In this document: positions 20,537 to 31,340 of the stretch, piece by piece
Position numbering within the stretch: position 1 is the first letter of the stretch
How the letters are laid out: each line of letters opens with the position of its first letter
Assembly (NCBI RefSeq): GCF_000020585.3
Contig: NC_011138.3
Span: 1-32,987, forward strand
Origin: Alteromonas mediterranea DE
GTDB taxonomy: Bacteria; Pseudomonadota; Gammaproteobacteria; Enterobacterales; Alteromonadaceae
Direction of reading: 5' to 3'
DNA length: 32,987 nucleotides
Position numbers and translations under genes: made by a program
The notes under the pieces: generated by a model
Told to the model about the DNA's origin: nothing
Database searches by the model: none
The model's input: only the letters and a program-made list of their open reading frames with translations

Positions 20537-21916
20537 TCAGCCAAAGAAAAACGCGCTCGGTTGGAAGAGCTTTTCCACGTCGTTGATATACTTCTTATCT
20601 ACCAAAAACAGAATAACGTGATCGTTAGCTTCTATCTTGGTATCGCTATGAGCAATAATAACCTGTTCATCGCGAACGATAGCGCCAATGGTAGTACCCG
20701 GTGGCAGTTTAATATCACCAATTTGTCTGCCCACCACTTTAGAGGTGTTTTCATCGCCGTGCGCGATGGCCTCAATGGCTTCAGCAGCGCCCCTGCGCAA
20801 CGAGTAAACATTCACAATGTCACCACGACGTACGTGAGTAAGCAGGGCCGATATAGTGGCTTGCTGGGGTGAAAACGCAATGTCGATTTCGCCACCTTGA
20901 ACTAAATCCACGTAAGCGCTGCGTTGGATAAGCACCATGGCTTTCTGTGCACCCATACGCTTGGCCAGCATGGCCGACATAATATTCGCTTCATCGTCAT
21001 TGGTAACCGCGATAAACGCATCTACCTGTTCGATATTTTCCTCGCTGAGTAGCTCAGGGTCAGAGGCATCGCCACTGAAAACAATGGTTTTATCTAAGTT
21101 AGCAGAAAGGTATTTAGCCCGTTCAGGGCTGTATTCGATAAGTTTTACATTGTGGTTGTGCTCGAGCTGCTTAGCCAGTCCTGCACCAATTAAACCACCG
21201 CCCGCTATCATGACGCGCTTATAGCTAGACTCTAATTTTTGTAGTTCACTCATTACCGCGCGGATATGTTTGGTCGCTGCAATAAAGAAGACTTCGTCAT
21301 CCGCTTCTATAACCGTCGTGCCCAATGGTCGAATAGGGCGGCCTCGGCGATAGATGGCGGCCACGCGGGTCTCAACGTTAGGCATATGGTCTTTCAGGGC
21401 AGATAGCGCATGACCTACCAACAGGCCACCATAATAGGCTTTAACCGCGACCAAACTTGCCTTGCCTTCAGCAAACTCTACTACCTGTAGCGCGCCGGGA
21501 TAATCGATAAGGCGCTTAATTGCTTTGGTCACTAGCTGTTCGGGGGCAATGATATGGTCGACAGGAATATCTTGCTGCTTATACAGCTGCTCTTGATAAA
21601 TAATGTATTGTTCAGAGCGTACGCGGGCTATTTTTGTGGGGGTTTTAAATAAGCTGTAGGCCACCTGACACGCCAACATGTTACTTTCGTCACTGTTAGT
21701 AACGGCGATAAGCATGTCAGCGTCTTCTGCCCCTGCTTTACGCAGTACGTCAGGGTGAGAACCAACACCCGTGACTACTTGTAGATCTAGACGGTCTTGA
21801 AGTGCCCGTAGAATGGTGGGGTCTGAATCTATAACGGTAATTTCGTTATTTTCACCAACTAAGTTTTCAGCAAGCGTACCGCCTACTTGGCCTGCCCCTA
21901 AAATGATGATTTTCAT
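20537..21916 (-). CDS. trkA: Trk potassium uptake regulatory subunit TrkA
   Basis: The cytoplasmic NAD(H)/nucleotide-binding protein that gates TrkH. The product is 459 aa (E. coli 458). It has two tandem RCK units. The first starts [18 protein letters not shown] with the acidic ribose-binding residue in ITVIDSD. The second starts [19 protein letters not shown] with LIEYSPERA. Each is followed by a TrkA-C subdomain. It is the last gene of def-fmt-rsmB-trkA, 65 bp after rsmB, and ends at the terminator shared with trkH. Confidence 0.96.
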   Translation of the reverse strand: MKIIILGAGQVGGTLAENLVGENNEITVIDSDPTILRALQDRLDLQVVTGVGSHPDVLRKAGAEDADMLIAVTNSDESNMLACQVAYSLFKTPTKIARVRSEQYIIYQEQLYKQQDIPVDHIIAPEQLVTKAIKRLIDYPGALQVVEFAEGKASLVAVKAYYGGLLVGHALSALKDHMPNVETRVAAIYRRGRPIRPLGTTVIEADDEVFFIAATKHIRAVMSELQKLESSYKRVMIAGGGLIGAGLAKQLEHNHNVKLIEYSPERAKYLSANLDKTIVFSGDASDPELLSEENIEQVDAFIAVTNDDEANIMSAMLAKRMGAQKAMVLIQRSAYVDLVQGGEIDIAFSPQQATISALLTHVRRGDIVNVYSLRRGAAEAIEAIAHGDENTSKVVGRQIGDIKLPPGTTIGAIVRDEQVIIAHSDTKIEANDHVILFLVDKKYINDVEKLFQPSAFFFG

Positions 21917-21981
21917 CGTTATTATTTTGCCTTCGTCTTCTTGCTGGTCTTACATTGTACCGCTGCACAATGCGTGAGCCC

Positions 21982-23301
21982 TCAGTCTTGTGACTTTACC
22001 AGCCTCGCATAGTAGAAACCATCCATTTGTTGCTCACCTGGTGTAATTTGACGGCCTGGCTTGTCTGGTGTTTCCGTTTTTAAAATAGGAGATAGCGACG
22101 CATCTGGCGTGTCAGCAAGGAACTGTTGTATTTGCGCCATATTCTCTTTCGGTAAAATAGAGCAGGTGGCATAAAGCAGCGTACCGCCAGGTTTCAATAA
22201 GCCCCACAATGTATCTAAGATGCGGCGTTGTAGCTGTGCTAAGTTATCTATGTCATTTGCTTTACGCAGCCAGCGAATATCTGGATGACGACGAATAACA
22301 CCAGTGGCAGAGCAGGGAGCGTCTAACAAAATTCTATCGAAGGGTTTTCCGTCCCACCATGATTCAGGGTTAGCTGCATCACCTTGCCTAATGTCTACCT
22401 TATGCTGCAATCGCGTCATATTTTCTTCTACGCGTTTAAGGCGTGTGGCATCAGCATCGAGTGCTAACACGTACTCTGTGTCAGGAGCACACTCTACAAT
22501 GTGACCGGTTTTTCCGCCCGGAGCGGCACAGCAATCTAAAATGCGCTCATTAGCTTGTGGTTGTAAATAATGTGCCGCTAATTGGGCCGCGCCGTCTTGT
22601 ACGGCAAAGTGACCCTTTTCAAACCCGGGTAAGCCCGTAATATCTTCGCGTTGAGAAAGGACGATTGCATTGCGGTGGCTTTCACTTAGCGTGTATTTTA
22701 CTTCTGCCTTATCAAGTGCTTCGGTAAAGGCGCTAAAACTCACCTGCTGCCTATTCACTCGAAGCCAAATCGGTGCCATTGCGTTAGTTTCGGCACGCAC
22801 ATTGTCGGCCTCTGCACCGTAGGCTTGCTCTATCGCTTTATAAAGCCACTTCGGTAAGCCGCTATTGATAATAGCATCGTCGACGGGTTTATCGGCAAGG
22901 TTCTCACGCTGAAAATTACGCAAAACGGCATTGACTAAACCTTTAAGGCCAGCGGCGTTTAAATAAGACGCCGCTGCTACGGTTTCTCCCACGGCCGCGT
23001 GGTTGCTAACCCGAGAAAAGTTCAGCTGATATAACCCAAGCAGGATAAGGTGCTCTATTACTTTCTTATTACCTTTAAGGGGCCTATCTAATAGGGCTCT
23101 TAGCCAATGTTGTAAAAGAGGAAGGCGACGCATTACCCCTAACGACATTTCTTGTAACCAAGCGTTATCGCGTGCATTGTGCCTACGCTGAACTCGCTCT
23201 AAACATTCGCGTGATGATTTGCCTTGCTCTAAGATTTGGTAAATAACCCACGCGCAATCTGCACGCAGGTTCTTTTGTTTGGGAAGGGGTAATGGTTTCA
23301 C
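21982..23301 (-). CDS. rsmB: 16S rRNA m5C967 methyltransferase RsmB
   Basis: Methylates C967 of 16S rRNA using SAM. The product is 439 aa (E. coli 429). The N-terminal NusB-like helical domain has NHAAVGETVAAASYLNAAGLKGLVNAVLR. The C-terminal methyltransferase has SAM motif DCCAAPGGKTGHI, the catalytic/release cysteine pair in DAPCSATGVIRRHPDIRW and YATCSILPKEN, and PGEQQMDGFYYARL at the end. The start is GTG (23301), only 2 bp after the fmt stop, which implies coupled translation. Confidence 0.96.
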   Translation of the reverse strand: MKPLPLPKQKNLRADCAWVIYQILEQGKSSRECLERVQRRHNARDNAWLQEMSLGVMRRLPLLQHWLRALLDRPLKGNKKVIEHLILLGLYQLNFSRVSNHAAVGETVAAASYLNAAGLKGLVNAVLRNFQRENLADKPVDDAIINSGLPKWLYKAIEQAYGAEADNVRAETNAMAPIWLRVNRQQVSFSAFTEALDKAEVKYTLSESHRNAIVLSQREDITGLPGFEKGHFAVQDGAAQLAAHYLQPQANERILDCCAAPGGKTGHIVECAPDTEYVLALDADATRLKRVEENMTRLQHKVDIRQGDAANPESWWDGKPFDRILLDAPCSATGVIRRHPDIRWLRKANDIDNLAQLQRRILDTLWGLLKPGGTLLYATCSILPKENMAQIQQFLADTPDASLSPILKTETPDKPGRQITPGEQQMDGFYYARLVKSQD

Positions 23302-23303
23302 TT

Positions 23304-24254
23304 TTAGTCTGCTTGTTTAATACAACGGCCAACTTCAAACCACGACTGGCGGGCATTAATAACATCTGCTGCAGGTAGCGCCTTTTTACCAGGTATTTGA
23401 AGAGAGGTAATGCGAAGGGCGTCTCGTCCTGTCGCAATAGTGATGCCTGCTTTATCTGCGCTTATTACCGTGCCCGGCTTCACGTTTTTATCTAATGTAA
23501 CTACATCAGCAGACCACACTTTTACGTTTTGATCTTCAACTTGCATCCAAGCAACCGGCCATGGGTTAAATGCACGAATGTTGCGCTCAATTTGCTTAGC
23601 ATCATCAGACCAACTAATTAACGCTTCTTCTTTAGATAGCTTATTAGCGTAGGTTGCCTGGGTATCGTCTTGTTTTGTTGGGGTATAACTCTCGAAATCG
23701 TTAACCACATCCACTAAGGCTTTAGGGCCAAGTGTAGCTAACTTTTCATACATTGTTGCGCTGGTGTCGTCATTGGCAATGGGCAGTGTGGCAATGTGTA
23801 ACATGTCACCCGTGTCTAAACCTTCGTCCATTTGCATTATGGTTACGCCAGTCTCAGCGTCACCTGCCCAGATTGAACGCTGTATTGGTGCCGCGCCTCG
23901 CCACTTGGGCAGAATAGAGCCGTGCACGTTAATGCACCCTAGCTTAGGTGCATTTAACACCGCGGTAGGCAGTATCAGTCCGTAAGCAACAACTACCATT
24001 AAATCGGCATTGAGCGAGGCTAATTCTTCCTGAGCGTCTTGAGCTTTAAGCGACTGAGGCTGGTAAACTGGAATGGCGTTTTCTTCTGCTAATACTTTAA
24101 CCGGACTGGCGGTAAGCTTTTTACCTCGCCCTGCGGGTCTATCAGGCTGAGTGTAAACAGCAATGACTTCGTGCTCGCTCTCGAGTAACGCTGATAGATG
24201 TTTAGCTGCAAAATCCGGTGTACCGGCAAAAATTACTTTCAATGGAGTTGTCAC
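23304..24254 (-). CDS. fmt: Methionyl-tRNA formyltransferase
   Basis: Formylates initiator Met-tRNA with 10-formyl-tetrahydrofolate. The product is 316 aa (E. coli 315). It begins [20 protein letters not shown]. The folate-binding and active-site region is [25 protein letters not shown] with Asn/His catalytic residues, then [20 protein letters not shown]-terminal OB-fold domain includes [11 protein letters not shown]. It lies 8 bp after def, whose enzyme later removes the formyl group. Confidence 0.97.
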   Translation of the reverse strand: MTTPLKVIFAGTPDFAAKHLSALLESEHEVIAVYTQPDRPAGRGKKLTASPVKVLAEENAIPVYQPQSLKAQDAQEELASLNADLMVVVAYGLILPTAVLNAPKLGCINVHGSILPKWRGAAPIQRSIWAGDAETGVTIMQMDEGLDTGDMLHIATLPIANDDTSATMYEKLATLGPKALVDVVNDFESYTPTKQDDTQATYANKLSKEEALISWSDDAKQIERNIRAFNPWPVAWMQVEDQNVKVWSADVVTLDKNVKPGTVISADKAGITIATGRDALRITSLQIPGKKALPAADVINARQSWFEVGRCIKQAD

Positions 24255-24262
24255 GTTATTCC

Positions 24263-24772
24263 TTAGGCTTTCGCAGCAAGACGCGCTTCTTTCTCAAGCT
24301 TCTTACGAATACGTTGGCGCTTAAGCGGAGAAAGGTAGTCAATGAACAGCTTACCTTTTAAGTGATCAAGCTCGTGCTGAATACAAATCGCAAGTAGGCC
24401 TTCTGCGTCTAGCTCGAATGCCTCGCCATTTTGATCTAACGCTTTAACCGTAATCGCTTCTGCTCGCTCAACTTTGGCGTAATTACCCGGAACAGATAAA
24501 CAGCCTTCTTCACTAATCGTTGAGCCATCTTTGCGAGTAATTTCTGGGTTAATAAATACACGTGGCTCGTTTTGATCTTCCGATACGTCCATTACAACAA
24601 CTTGAACATGACGGTTCACCTGCGTCGCCGCAAGGCCGATGCCGTTCTCGTCTTTCATGGTTTCGAACATATCCGATACCAATTGTTTAATTTCGTCGTT
24701 AACTTCTTCTACCGGCTTAGCTACCGTACGAAGACGTTCATCAGGAAAACTTAATACGTCTAAAATTGCCAT
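24263..24772 (-). CDS. def: Peptide deformylase
   Basis: Removes the N-formyl group from nascent proteins with an Fe2+/Zn2+ centre. The product is 169 aa, as in E. coli. All three family motifs are intact: [18 protein letters not shown] (metal-binding Cys) and [12 protein letters not shown] (two metal His and the catalytic Glu). It is the first gene of def-fmt-rsmB-trkA. It is divergent from the LysM gene across about 200 bp that must contain both promoters. Confidence 0.97.
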
Positions 24773-24988
24773 TTCTCGCTTACTTCACCTTTTCGCTGTA
24801 TAAATACATATACGATCTAATTGCCAGCACACTTTACAGTGCTTATTAAGTTACTATTCTAACGTATATCGGGCGCATTCGTGCAGTTTTTTGCCGAACC
24901 CCTATAAGAATACGAACTTATGCCGATATAGTGCTATTGTCTGAAAAAACAACAATAAGTGATAGTGAATAATTTGAAGGTGGTTAAT

Positions 24989-26062
24989 TTGAAAAAGCGA
25001 TTAATAAGCGCTCGTCGCGGGGCAACACTCCTTCTTTGTGCAATTCTGTCTTTGCCAGCGTTTGCACTTCAACTCAAAGATACCGCACCTGAAACCTACA
25101 CGGTAAAACGTGGTGATACGCTCTGGGCCATTGCTAACATTTTTTTGAATGAACCTTGGTTATGGCCAGAGCTTTGGCGCACTAACACACAAATTGAAAA
25201 TCCTCACTTGATTTATCCTGGTGATGTCATCGTTGTAGGCTACATAGACGGACAGCCTGTTTTATCGGTAAAACGAGATAAACCTAGCTACAAACTGTCA
25301 CCTTCAACGGACAAACGGTTAAAACCAAAGCCTGTAGACGTACTTTCTTGGACAACCATATCGCCGTTTATTAAACAACATATGTTACTAGACGAAGAGA
25401 GTTATCAGGCATTACCGAAACTGTTAGGGAACCAAGACGGAAACGTAAGGTTTGCTGCAGATGACTTTGTACTAAGTCAACAGCAATTCAGTACTGACGA
25501 CCAGTATAGAGTCATTAGAAAGCACGCTACTATTAAAAACCTTGATGGAGAAATATTGGGCGTACAAGTTACCCATGTTTCCACGGCATCTTTAGTAGAA
25601 AAAGGTCAGGCAGACGACACCATGCTGCTTTTTATTGATGATGCGAATCAAGAGGCTAAACGCGGCGATAAGCTAATGGCTGGTGGGTTTAAACAGCCGC
25701 AAAGCTTTGAACTTGTTCCTGCGAAGTCTCAGCGTGGGGCCGTTGTGGGAGACCTACACGATCACGACCTGTTAGGAAAGTATGACGTTGTTATCCTTGA
25801 TTTGGGCGCGGCAGATGTCTTACCGGGAACAGTGTTAGGTGTTTACGCACAAGGTCCAGCCATCATAGATGAAGAAAGTCCGCGTTATGTAGATGAACCG
25901 GGCATAAAAACAAGTGGTGAATGGTTTATCGATACAGTGTCGCAACCCGCACTTAAAGTTGGTGAAGTTGTGGTATTCAAAACATTTGACGCGGCAAGTT
26001 ACGGATTAATCACACGAGCGAACAAAGGCATTAAGCGCGGCTTTATTGTCGCTAAACCTTAA
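24989..26062 (+). CDS. Secreted LysM-domain protein
   Basis: Exact function unknown; LysM domains bind peptidoglycan. I prefer a TTG start at 24989: AAGGTGG lies 5 bp upstream and the product begins with a clean signal peptide (LKKRLISARRGATLLLCAILSLPAFA). A GTG at 24959 would add ten polar residues. The mature protein starts with a LysM domain, TYTVKRGDTLWAIANIFLNEPWLWPELWRTN ... NPHLIYPGDVIVV. About 270 residues follow with no motif I recognise; they include VPAKSQRGAVVGDLHD and KVGEVVVFKTFD. This gene commonly precedes dprA in gammaproteobacteria. It is probably periplasmic and 357 aa long. Confidence 0.88.
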   Translation: MKKRLISARRGATLLLCAILSLPAFALQLKDTAPETYTVKRGDTLWAIANIFLNEPWLWPELWRTNTQIENPHLIYPGDVIVVGYIDGQPVLSVKRDKPSYKLSPSTDKRLKPKPVDVLSWTTISPFIKQHMLLDEESYQALPKLLGNQDGNVRFAADDFVLSQQQFSTDDQYRVIRKHATIKNLDGEILGVQVTHVSTASLVEKGQADDTMLLFIDDANQEAKRGDKLMAGGFKQPQSFELVPAKSQRGAVVGDLHDHDLLGKYDVVILDLGAADVLPGTVLGVYAQGPAIIDEESPRYVDEPGIKTSGEWFIDTVSQPALKVGEVVVFKTFDAASYGLITRANKGIKRGFIVAKP

Positions 26063-26101
26063 CGTTCCGAGTGCCTCATTGTCGCTTAGTAAGGAGCGGC
26101 A

Positions 26102-27211
26102 ATGAGCGCACAATTTACATCTTTAGACAGCTCGGCAACGGCATGGATAGCGCTAGCCTCTGCGCAGCGTGTTTCACCTAAACTGTGGTTACAGGCGCTC
26201 GAGCAACATCAATGTTCTCCCATTGAACTTTTAAGCCAAGCTTCTTCTTTGGGAAGTACGGTCACTACACTCACTGATCAAATAACACAAAAGCACATCG
26301 ACACAGCGTTGAATTGGGCGAAGGTAAGTGAAAACAGGCACGTCATTACCCTTGATTCACCGGACTATCCACCGTTACTCAAGCAGCTAGACAGCCCTCC
26401 GCTTGTATTATTTGCTACCGGAAGTAAAGCGCTACTAAAACAACCGCAAATAGCCATTGTTGGCAGCAGAAGGGCGAGTATTCAAGGAAAGCGTATAGCG
26501 ACTGACTTTGCAATGGGGCTCTCTAACAATGGCATTGCCATTACCAGTGGTTTGGCGATGGGCATAGACAGCGCCGCTCACGTGGGCGCCATATCCGGCA
26601 GTATAGGTACCATCGCTGTTATGGGTACGGGGCCGGATAAAATATACCCTGCAAAGAACAGTAAGCTTTATAACGAAATACACGATAGTGGCGGCGTTAG
26701 TGTTACAGAGTTTTTCCCGGGTCAGGGGCCTAAGCCGTGGCATTTTCCCCGGCGTAACCGAATTATTGCCGCACTTTCACTTGGAACCTTGGTTGTGGAA
26801 GCAAAAATTAAAAGCGGTACCTTGATAACTGCAAATTTGGCCGCAGATATGGGGCGAGATGTATTCGCTGTACCTGGTAGCCTCTTTCACGCTTACTCTG
26901 AAGGTTGTCACTGGTTAATCCAACAAGGTGCTAAGTTAGTAACTAATGTAAACGATATTCTTTTGGAAATTGGGGTTCAACCTCAGCAAATGAGCTTTGA
27001 TGTTGGCGAACAAAATGAAAAAAGTGCGGTGAATAGCTTGGCAACTGATAAATTATTAGCTAGTGTGGAATATGACATCACCGCTATTGATGTTATAGCG
27101 CAGCGCAATGCCTTATCTGTATCGCAAGCAATGGCATCACTATTAGAATATGAGTTGCGTGGTTTAGTAGCCGCTGTCCCTGGTGGTTACGTTAAATTGA
27201 GGGGAAAATAA
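26102..27211 (+). CDS. dprA: DNA-protecting protein DprA (Smf)
   Basis: DprA binds incoming single-stranded DNA and loads RecA during natural transformation. The product is 369 aa (E. coli Smf 374). The Rossmann-like core contains [64 protein letters not shown] and [16 protein letters not shown] winged-helix-type C-terminal domain ([31 protein letters not shown]) ends it. AAGGAG lies 5 bp before the ATG. It is 39 bp after the LysM gene and 1 bp before smg, so it is in one operon. Alone it does not prove natural competence. Confidence 0.96.
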   Translation: MSAQFTSLDSSATAWIALASAQRVSPKLWLQALEQHQCSPIELLSQASSLGSTVTTLTDQITQKHIDTALNWAKVSENRHVITLDSPDYPPLLKQLDSPPLVLFATGSKALLKQPQIAIVGSRRASIQGKRIATDFAMGLSNNGIAITSGLAMGIDSAAHVGAISGSIGTIAVMGTGPDKIYPAKNSKLYNEIHDSGGVSVTEFFPGQGPKPWHFPRRNRIIAALSLGTLVVEAKIKSGTLITANLAADMGRDVFAVPGSLFHAYSEGCHWLIQQGAKLVTNVNDILLEIGVQPQQMSFDVGEQNEKSAVNSLATDKLLASVEYDITAIDVIAQRNALSVSQAMASLLEYELRGLVAAVPGGYVKLRGK

Positions 27212-27212
27212 T

Positions 27213-27689
27213 ATGTTCGATATCCTCATGTATCTGTTTGAAAACTTCATTCACAGTGAAACGGAAATTCGTGTTGATCAAGACGAGTTAACGGAAGAAC
27301 TTGTGCGCGCGGGTTTCCATCACGATGAGATTTATAAAGCCCTCGCATGGTTAGAAAAGTTAGCGGCATTGCAAGAAACAGACATCAAGCCGTATTTTTG
27401 CAAAGGCATTAGCACTAGCTTAAGCCGGATATATACCCACGAAGAACAAATGCGTTTAGATGTGGAATGTCGTGGTTTCTTAATGTTTCTAGAGCAGGTT
27501 AACGTATTAGACGCATCTACGCGTGAAATGGTGATAGACCGCGTAATGGAAATCGATTCCAGCGAATTCTGTTTAGAAGATTTAAAATGGGTTGTGCTAA
27601 TGGTGCTATTTAATGTACCCGGTAAAGAAAAAGCCTACGCACAAATGGAAGACCTATTGTTTGAAGAACCAGACGGCATACTACATTAA
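27213..27689 (+). CDS. smg: Smg family protein (DUF494)
   Basis: Function not established. The product is 158 aa (E. coli Smg 157). It begins [35 protein letters not shown], the family signature. A helical body follows with [35 protein letters not shown] near the C-terminus. It starts 1 bp after the dprA stop, a spacing that usually means translational coupling, and the dprA-smg pair is widely conserved. Confidence 0.95.
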   Translation: MFDILMYLFENFIHSETEIRVDQDELTEELVRAGFHHDEIYKALAWLEKLAALQETDIKPYFCKGISTSLSRIYTHEEQMRLDVECRGFLMFLEQVNVLDASTREMVIDRVMEIDSSEFCLEDLKWVVLMVLFNVPGKEKAYAQMEDLLFEEPDGILH

Positions 27690-27783
27690 TGCGGTAGCCC
27701 AGCTGCAATTTAGGTTCGCGAATCTGTATTTAACTAAATGCGTTGCCAGCTGGTAGCGCGTTCGAGGCTTTTATGTCTACATC

Positions 27784-28326
27784 ATGTCTAAAATAGACCA
27801 CTCACTTTTTTCTGCTCACGAGCACGCTCTAGAAGATAATTTTGGAGACTGTCCCGAATGTGGCAAGCCCCTTCATATTAAGAACAGCAAATCAGGGCCG
27901 TTTTTAGGCTGTACTGGCTACCCTGATTGTAATTTCAGTAAACCGCTTCACGATACCCAAACCACGGTCCTTAAAACGCTAGACGGTATGGCCTGCCCAA
28001 AGTGCGCCTGCGATCTAGCCATTAAAAAGGGTCGGTTTGGCATGTTCATAGGCTGTACCAACTTTCCCTCATGCCATCACATTGAGCCTATCAAAGAAAA
28101 AGAAGACACCTTAGTTGACTGCCCAAAGTGTAAGAAAGGGCATTTAATTTCACGCACCAATAAATACGGCAAACAGTTTTTTGCGTGTAACCATTATCCG
28201 CAATGCCGATATGTGCTAAATTTCACGCCTGTAAATGAAAGCTGCCCAGACTGTGGATGGACAGTGTTGATAGATAAAAAAGGGCAAATTCAGTGCCCGC
28301 AGCCAACTTGTGGCTACAAAAAGTAA
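27784..28326 (+). CDS. yrdD: YrdD, topoisomerase-I-type zinc-finger protein
   Basis: A protein made of the C4 zinc fingers found at the C-terminus of type IA topoisomerases, without the catalytic domain; probably binds single-stranded DNA or RNA, though its role is unknown. The product is 180 aa, as E. coli YrdD. Four fingers are visible: CPECGKPL...CTGYPDC, CPKCACDL...CTNFPSC, CPKCKKGH...CNHYPQC and CPDCGWTV...CPQPTC. It is 94 bp after smg and 22 bp before tsaC, as in the E. coli smg-yrdD-tsaC order. Confidence 0.92.
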   Translation: MSKIDHSLFSAHEHALEDNFGDCPECGKPLHIKNSKSGPFLGCTGYPDCNFSKPLHDTQTTVLKTLDGMACPKCACDLAIKKGRFGMFIGCTNFPSCHHIEPIKEKEDTLVDCPKCKKGHLISRTNKYGKQFFACNHYPQCRYVLNFTPVNESCPDCGWTVLIDKKGQIQCPQPTCGYKK

Positions 28327-28348
28327 TCATACGTAGAGAACAAAAATC

Positions 28349-29883
<1,535 letters not shown>

Positions 29884-29956
29884 AAAGTGTTCAATTCAAT
29901 CACTTCTTTATCCAGGCTTACACCAAAGAAGGTTTAAGCATAAAAAAGTCATACAA

Positions 29957-29990
29957 AAACGCCGCATGAAGTCACTCTGCGGCATTTCTT
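29957..29990 (+). terminator. Terminator after hemF
   Basis: GCCGCA (29961-29966) and TGCGGC (29978-29983) pair around an 11-nt loop, followed by ATTTCTTG. It closes the dprA-to-hemF transcript and precedes the FNR box. The T run is short. Confidence 0.65.
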
Positions 29991-29991
29991 G

Positions 29992-30005
29992 TTGATCTAT
30001 ATCAA
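29992..30005. promoter_or_regulatory. Perfect FNR/ANR box upstream of ompW
   Basis: TTGATCTATATCAA matches TTGAT-N4-ATCAA at all ten specified positions. FNR is the oxygen-sensing activator/repressor. The site lies 114-127 bp upstream of the ompW ATG. Confidence 0.85.
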
Positions 30006-30042
30006 TTTCAAATACCGTTGGTGTTTCAGTGGGTTATTAACT

Positions 30043-30056
30043 TTGCGCTGGATCAA
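30043..30056. promoter_or_regulatory. Second, weaker FNR-type box
   Basis: TTGCGCTGGATCAA matches the FNR consensus at 8 of 10 specified positions. Its centre (30049.5) is 51 bp from the first box and 41.5 bp before a start near 30091 predicted from a TAAAGT -10 (30078-30083), the classical class II activator position. Confidence 0.55.
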
Positions 30057-30118
30057 TGTTTCGTTTAGCTAACGGCGTAAAGTAGCGCCATCTTAGTTAA
30101 ACACAAAAGAGACACATC

Positions 30119-30793
30119 ATGCGCAAACACACTTTATCTGCACTTTGTCTTACCCTTGCTGCACTTTCACCTTTAGCTAGCGCTCATCAGCAGGGCGATT
30201 GGATTGTTCGAGGCGGTCTGACTACCGTTGCTCCTGACGAATCTACTTCTAACATCGTCGCTGGTGGCAATGATCTTGGTGTTGCCCTTAATATTGATAA
30301 CGATACCCAGCTAGGTTTGAACGTTGCATACTTCATTACTGATAAAATTAATATCGAACTGCTTGCGGCAACGCCCTTTAAGCACGACGTGAACTTCTCT
30401 GTTGCCGACCCGTTAGGTACGGGAAATCAGCTTGGTGAAGTTACTCACTTACCGCCAACACTCACCGCTAACTATTACTTCAACGATGCAAGTTCAGCCT
30501 TTCAGCCATATATTGGTGCGGGTATTAACTACACCTTTATCTTTGATGAGGAATTTACTGGCGCAAACGAGGATGCAGGCTTAAGCGACCTATCACTCGA
30601 TAACTCATTTGGTTTATCAGCTCAAGTGGGTATGGACTACCAAATTGATACAAAGTGGCATGTAAATGCATCAGTACGTTTCATCGATATTGATACTGAA
30701 GCCACGTTTAAGGTTGGTGATGCCGCAGGTAAGGTGAGTGATATTGAAATAGACCCTTGGGTGTACACCATATCGGTAGGCTATACCTTTTAA
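30119..30793 (+). CDS. ompW: Outer-membrane protein OmpW
   Basis: A small eight-stranded beta-barrel of the outer membrane, implicated in passage of hydrophobic molecules and in stress or oxygen responses. The product is 224 aa. Signal peptide MRKHTLSALCLTLAALSPLASA is cleaved before HQQG. The family pattern follows: GDWIVRGGLTTVAPDESTSNI, YFITDKINIELLAATPFKHDV, LPPTLTANYYF, QPYIGAGINYTFIFDE and VNASVRFIDIDTEAT, ending in YTISVGYTF with the terminal Phe needed for barrel assembly. FNR boxes upstream suggest oxygen control. A strong terminator follows. Confidence 0.95.
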   Translation: MRKHTLSALCLTLAALSPLASAHQQGDWIVRGGLTTVAPDESTSNIVAGGNDLGVALNIDNDTQLGLNVAYFITDKINIELLAATPFKHDVNFSVADPLGTGNQLGEVTHLPPTLTANYYFNDASSAFQPYIGAGINYTFIFDEEFTGANEDAGLSDLSLDNSFGLSAQVGMDYQIDTKWHVNASVRFIDIDTEATFKVGDAAGKVSDIEIDPWVYTISVGYTF

Positions 30794-30874
30794 GGCCGAA
30801 CACCCAAAAATTGAGGCTTTCGTAATTGTACTACTTTATACGCCACAAAGAGCGTAGACAGTAACAGGGGACTT

Positions 30875-30910
30875 GCGCGTTAAAGGTTATTCCTTTCAAC
30901 GCGCTTTTTT
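30875..30910 (+). terminator. Terminator of ompW
   Basis: GCGCGTT/AACGCGC arms (30875-30881, 30898-30904) continue inward as AAAGG/CCTTT after one bulged C, with a 5-nt loop, and are followed by six T. It ends at the stop of the convergent globin gene. Confidence 0.88.
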
Positions 30911-31340
30911 ATTTGGTGTTCACCATATGGCTGGCAAGCTGGTCAAGTGCTTCAAGTAGCTGTTGCGCTAACGTTATATCATCGACAGTTTTAAACATAG
31001 CCTTGCGCATACAGTACATCCACTGCGCTTTAAGTTCTGGCGTTACGGTATAAGGAAGGTGGCGTGCACGAAGTCGCGGGTGGCCGAATTGCTGCTGATA
31101 ATCATCTGGGCCGCCAAGCCACAAACTTAAATATAAAAAGAACACGTGGCGAATTCTATCAAGCGGTTGAGGGTGAAGAGCCAAAAGTTCGCTTGCTAAT
31201 GGGTCGGTTTCCATTATGTCGTAAAACGTATTCGCCAATTCGCGTACTTTCTTCTCTCCACCTATACGCGCATATGGTGTACTCTGCGTAACACGATTAT
31301 CGCTTTTCTTCTTTATATTAAATAAGTCTCGTATTCCCAT
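30909..31340 (-). CDS. Group II truncated haemoglobin
   Basis: A small haem protein binding O2, NO or related ligands. I use ATG 31340 (143 aa: MGIRDLFNIKKKSDNR...); an ATG at 31394 adds 18 residues that overlap aroE further. The 2-on-2 globin core begins YARIGGEKKVRELANTFYDIM, with Tyr-B10 in FYDIM. HPRLRARHLPY carries the proximal His-F8 and QWMYCM the Trp-G8 typical of group II. The start codon overlaps that of aroE on the other strand by two bases (CATG), so each gene's control signals lie inside the other gene. Neither start shows a good ribosome site. Confidence 0.88.
   Translation of the reverse strand: MGIRDLFNIKKKSDNRVTQSTPYARIGGEKKVRELANTFYDIMETDPLASELLALHPQPLDRIRHVFFLYLSLWLGGPDDYQQQFGHPRLRARHLPYTVTPELKAQWMYCMRKAMFKTVDDITLAQQLLEALDQLASHMVNTK

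Noticed and set aside
20534..20872. 112-codon + strand frame opposite the end of trkA
   Set aside because: Mirror of trkA codons with no ribosome site or recognisable motif.
24557..24572. CACGTGG core inside def as parS
   Set aside because: Only the central six bases fit; the outer arms do not.
24826..24843. AGCAC-N8-GTGCT inverted repeat in the def-LysM gap as an operator
   Set aside because: Only 5-bp arms without further support; expected by chance in intergenic DNA.
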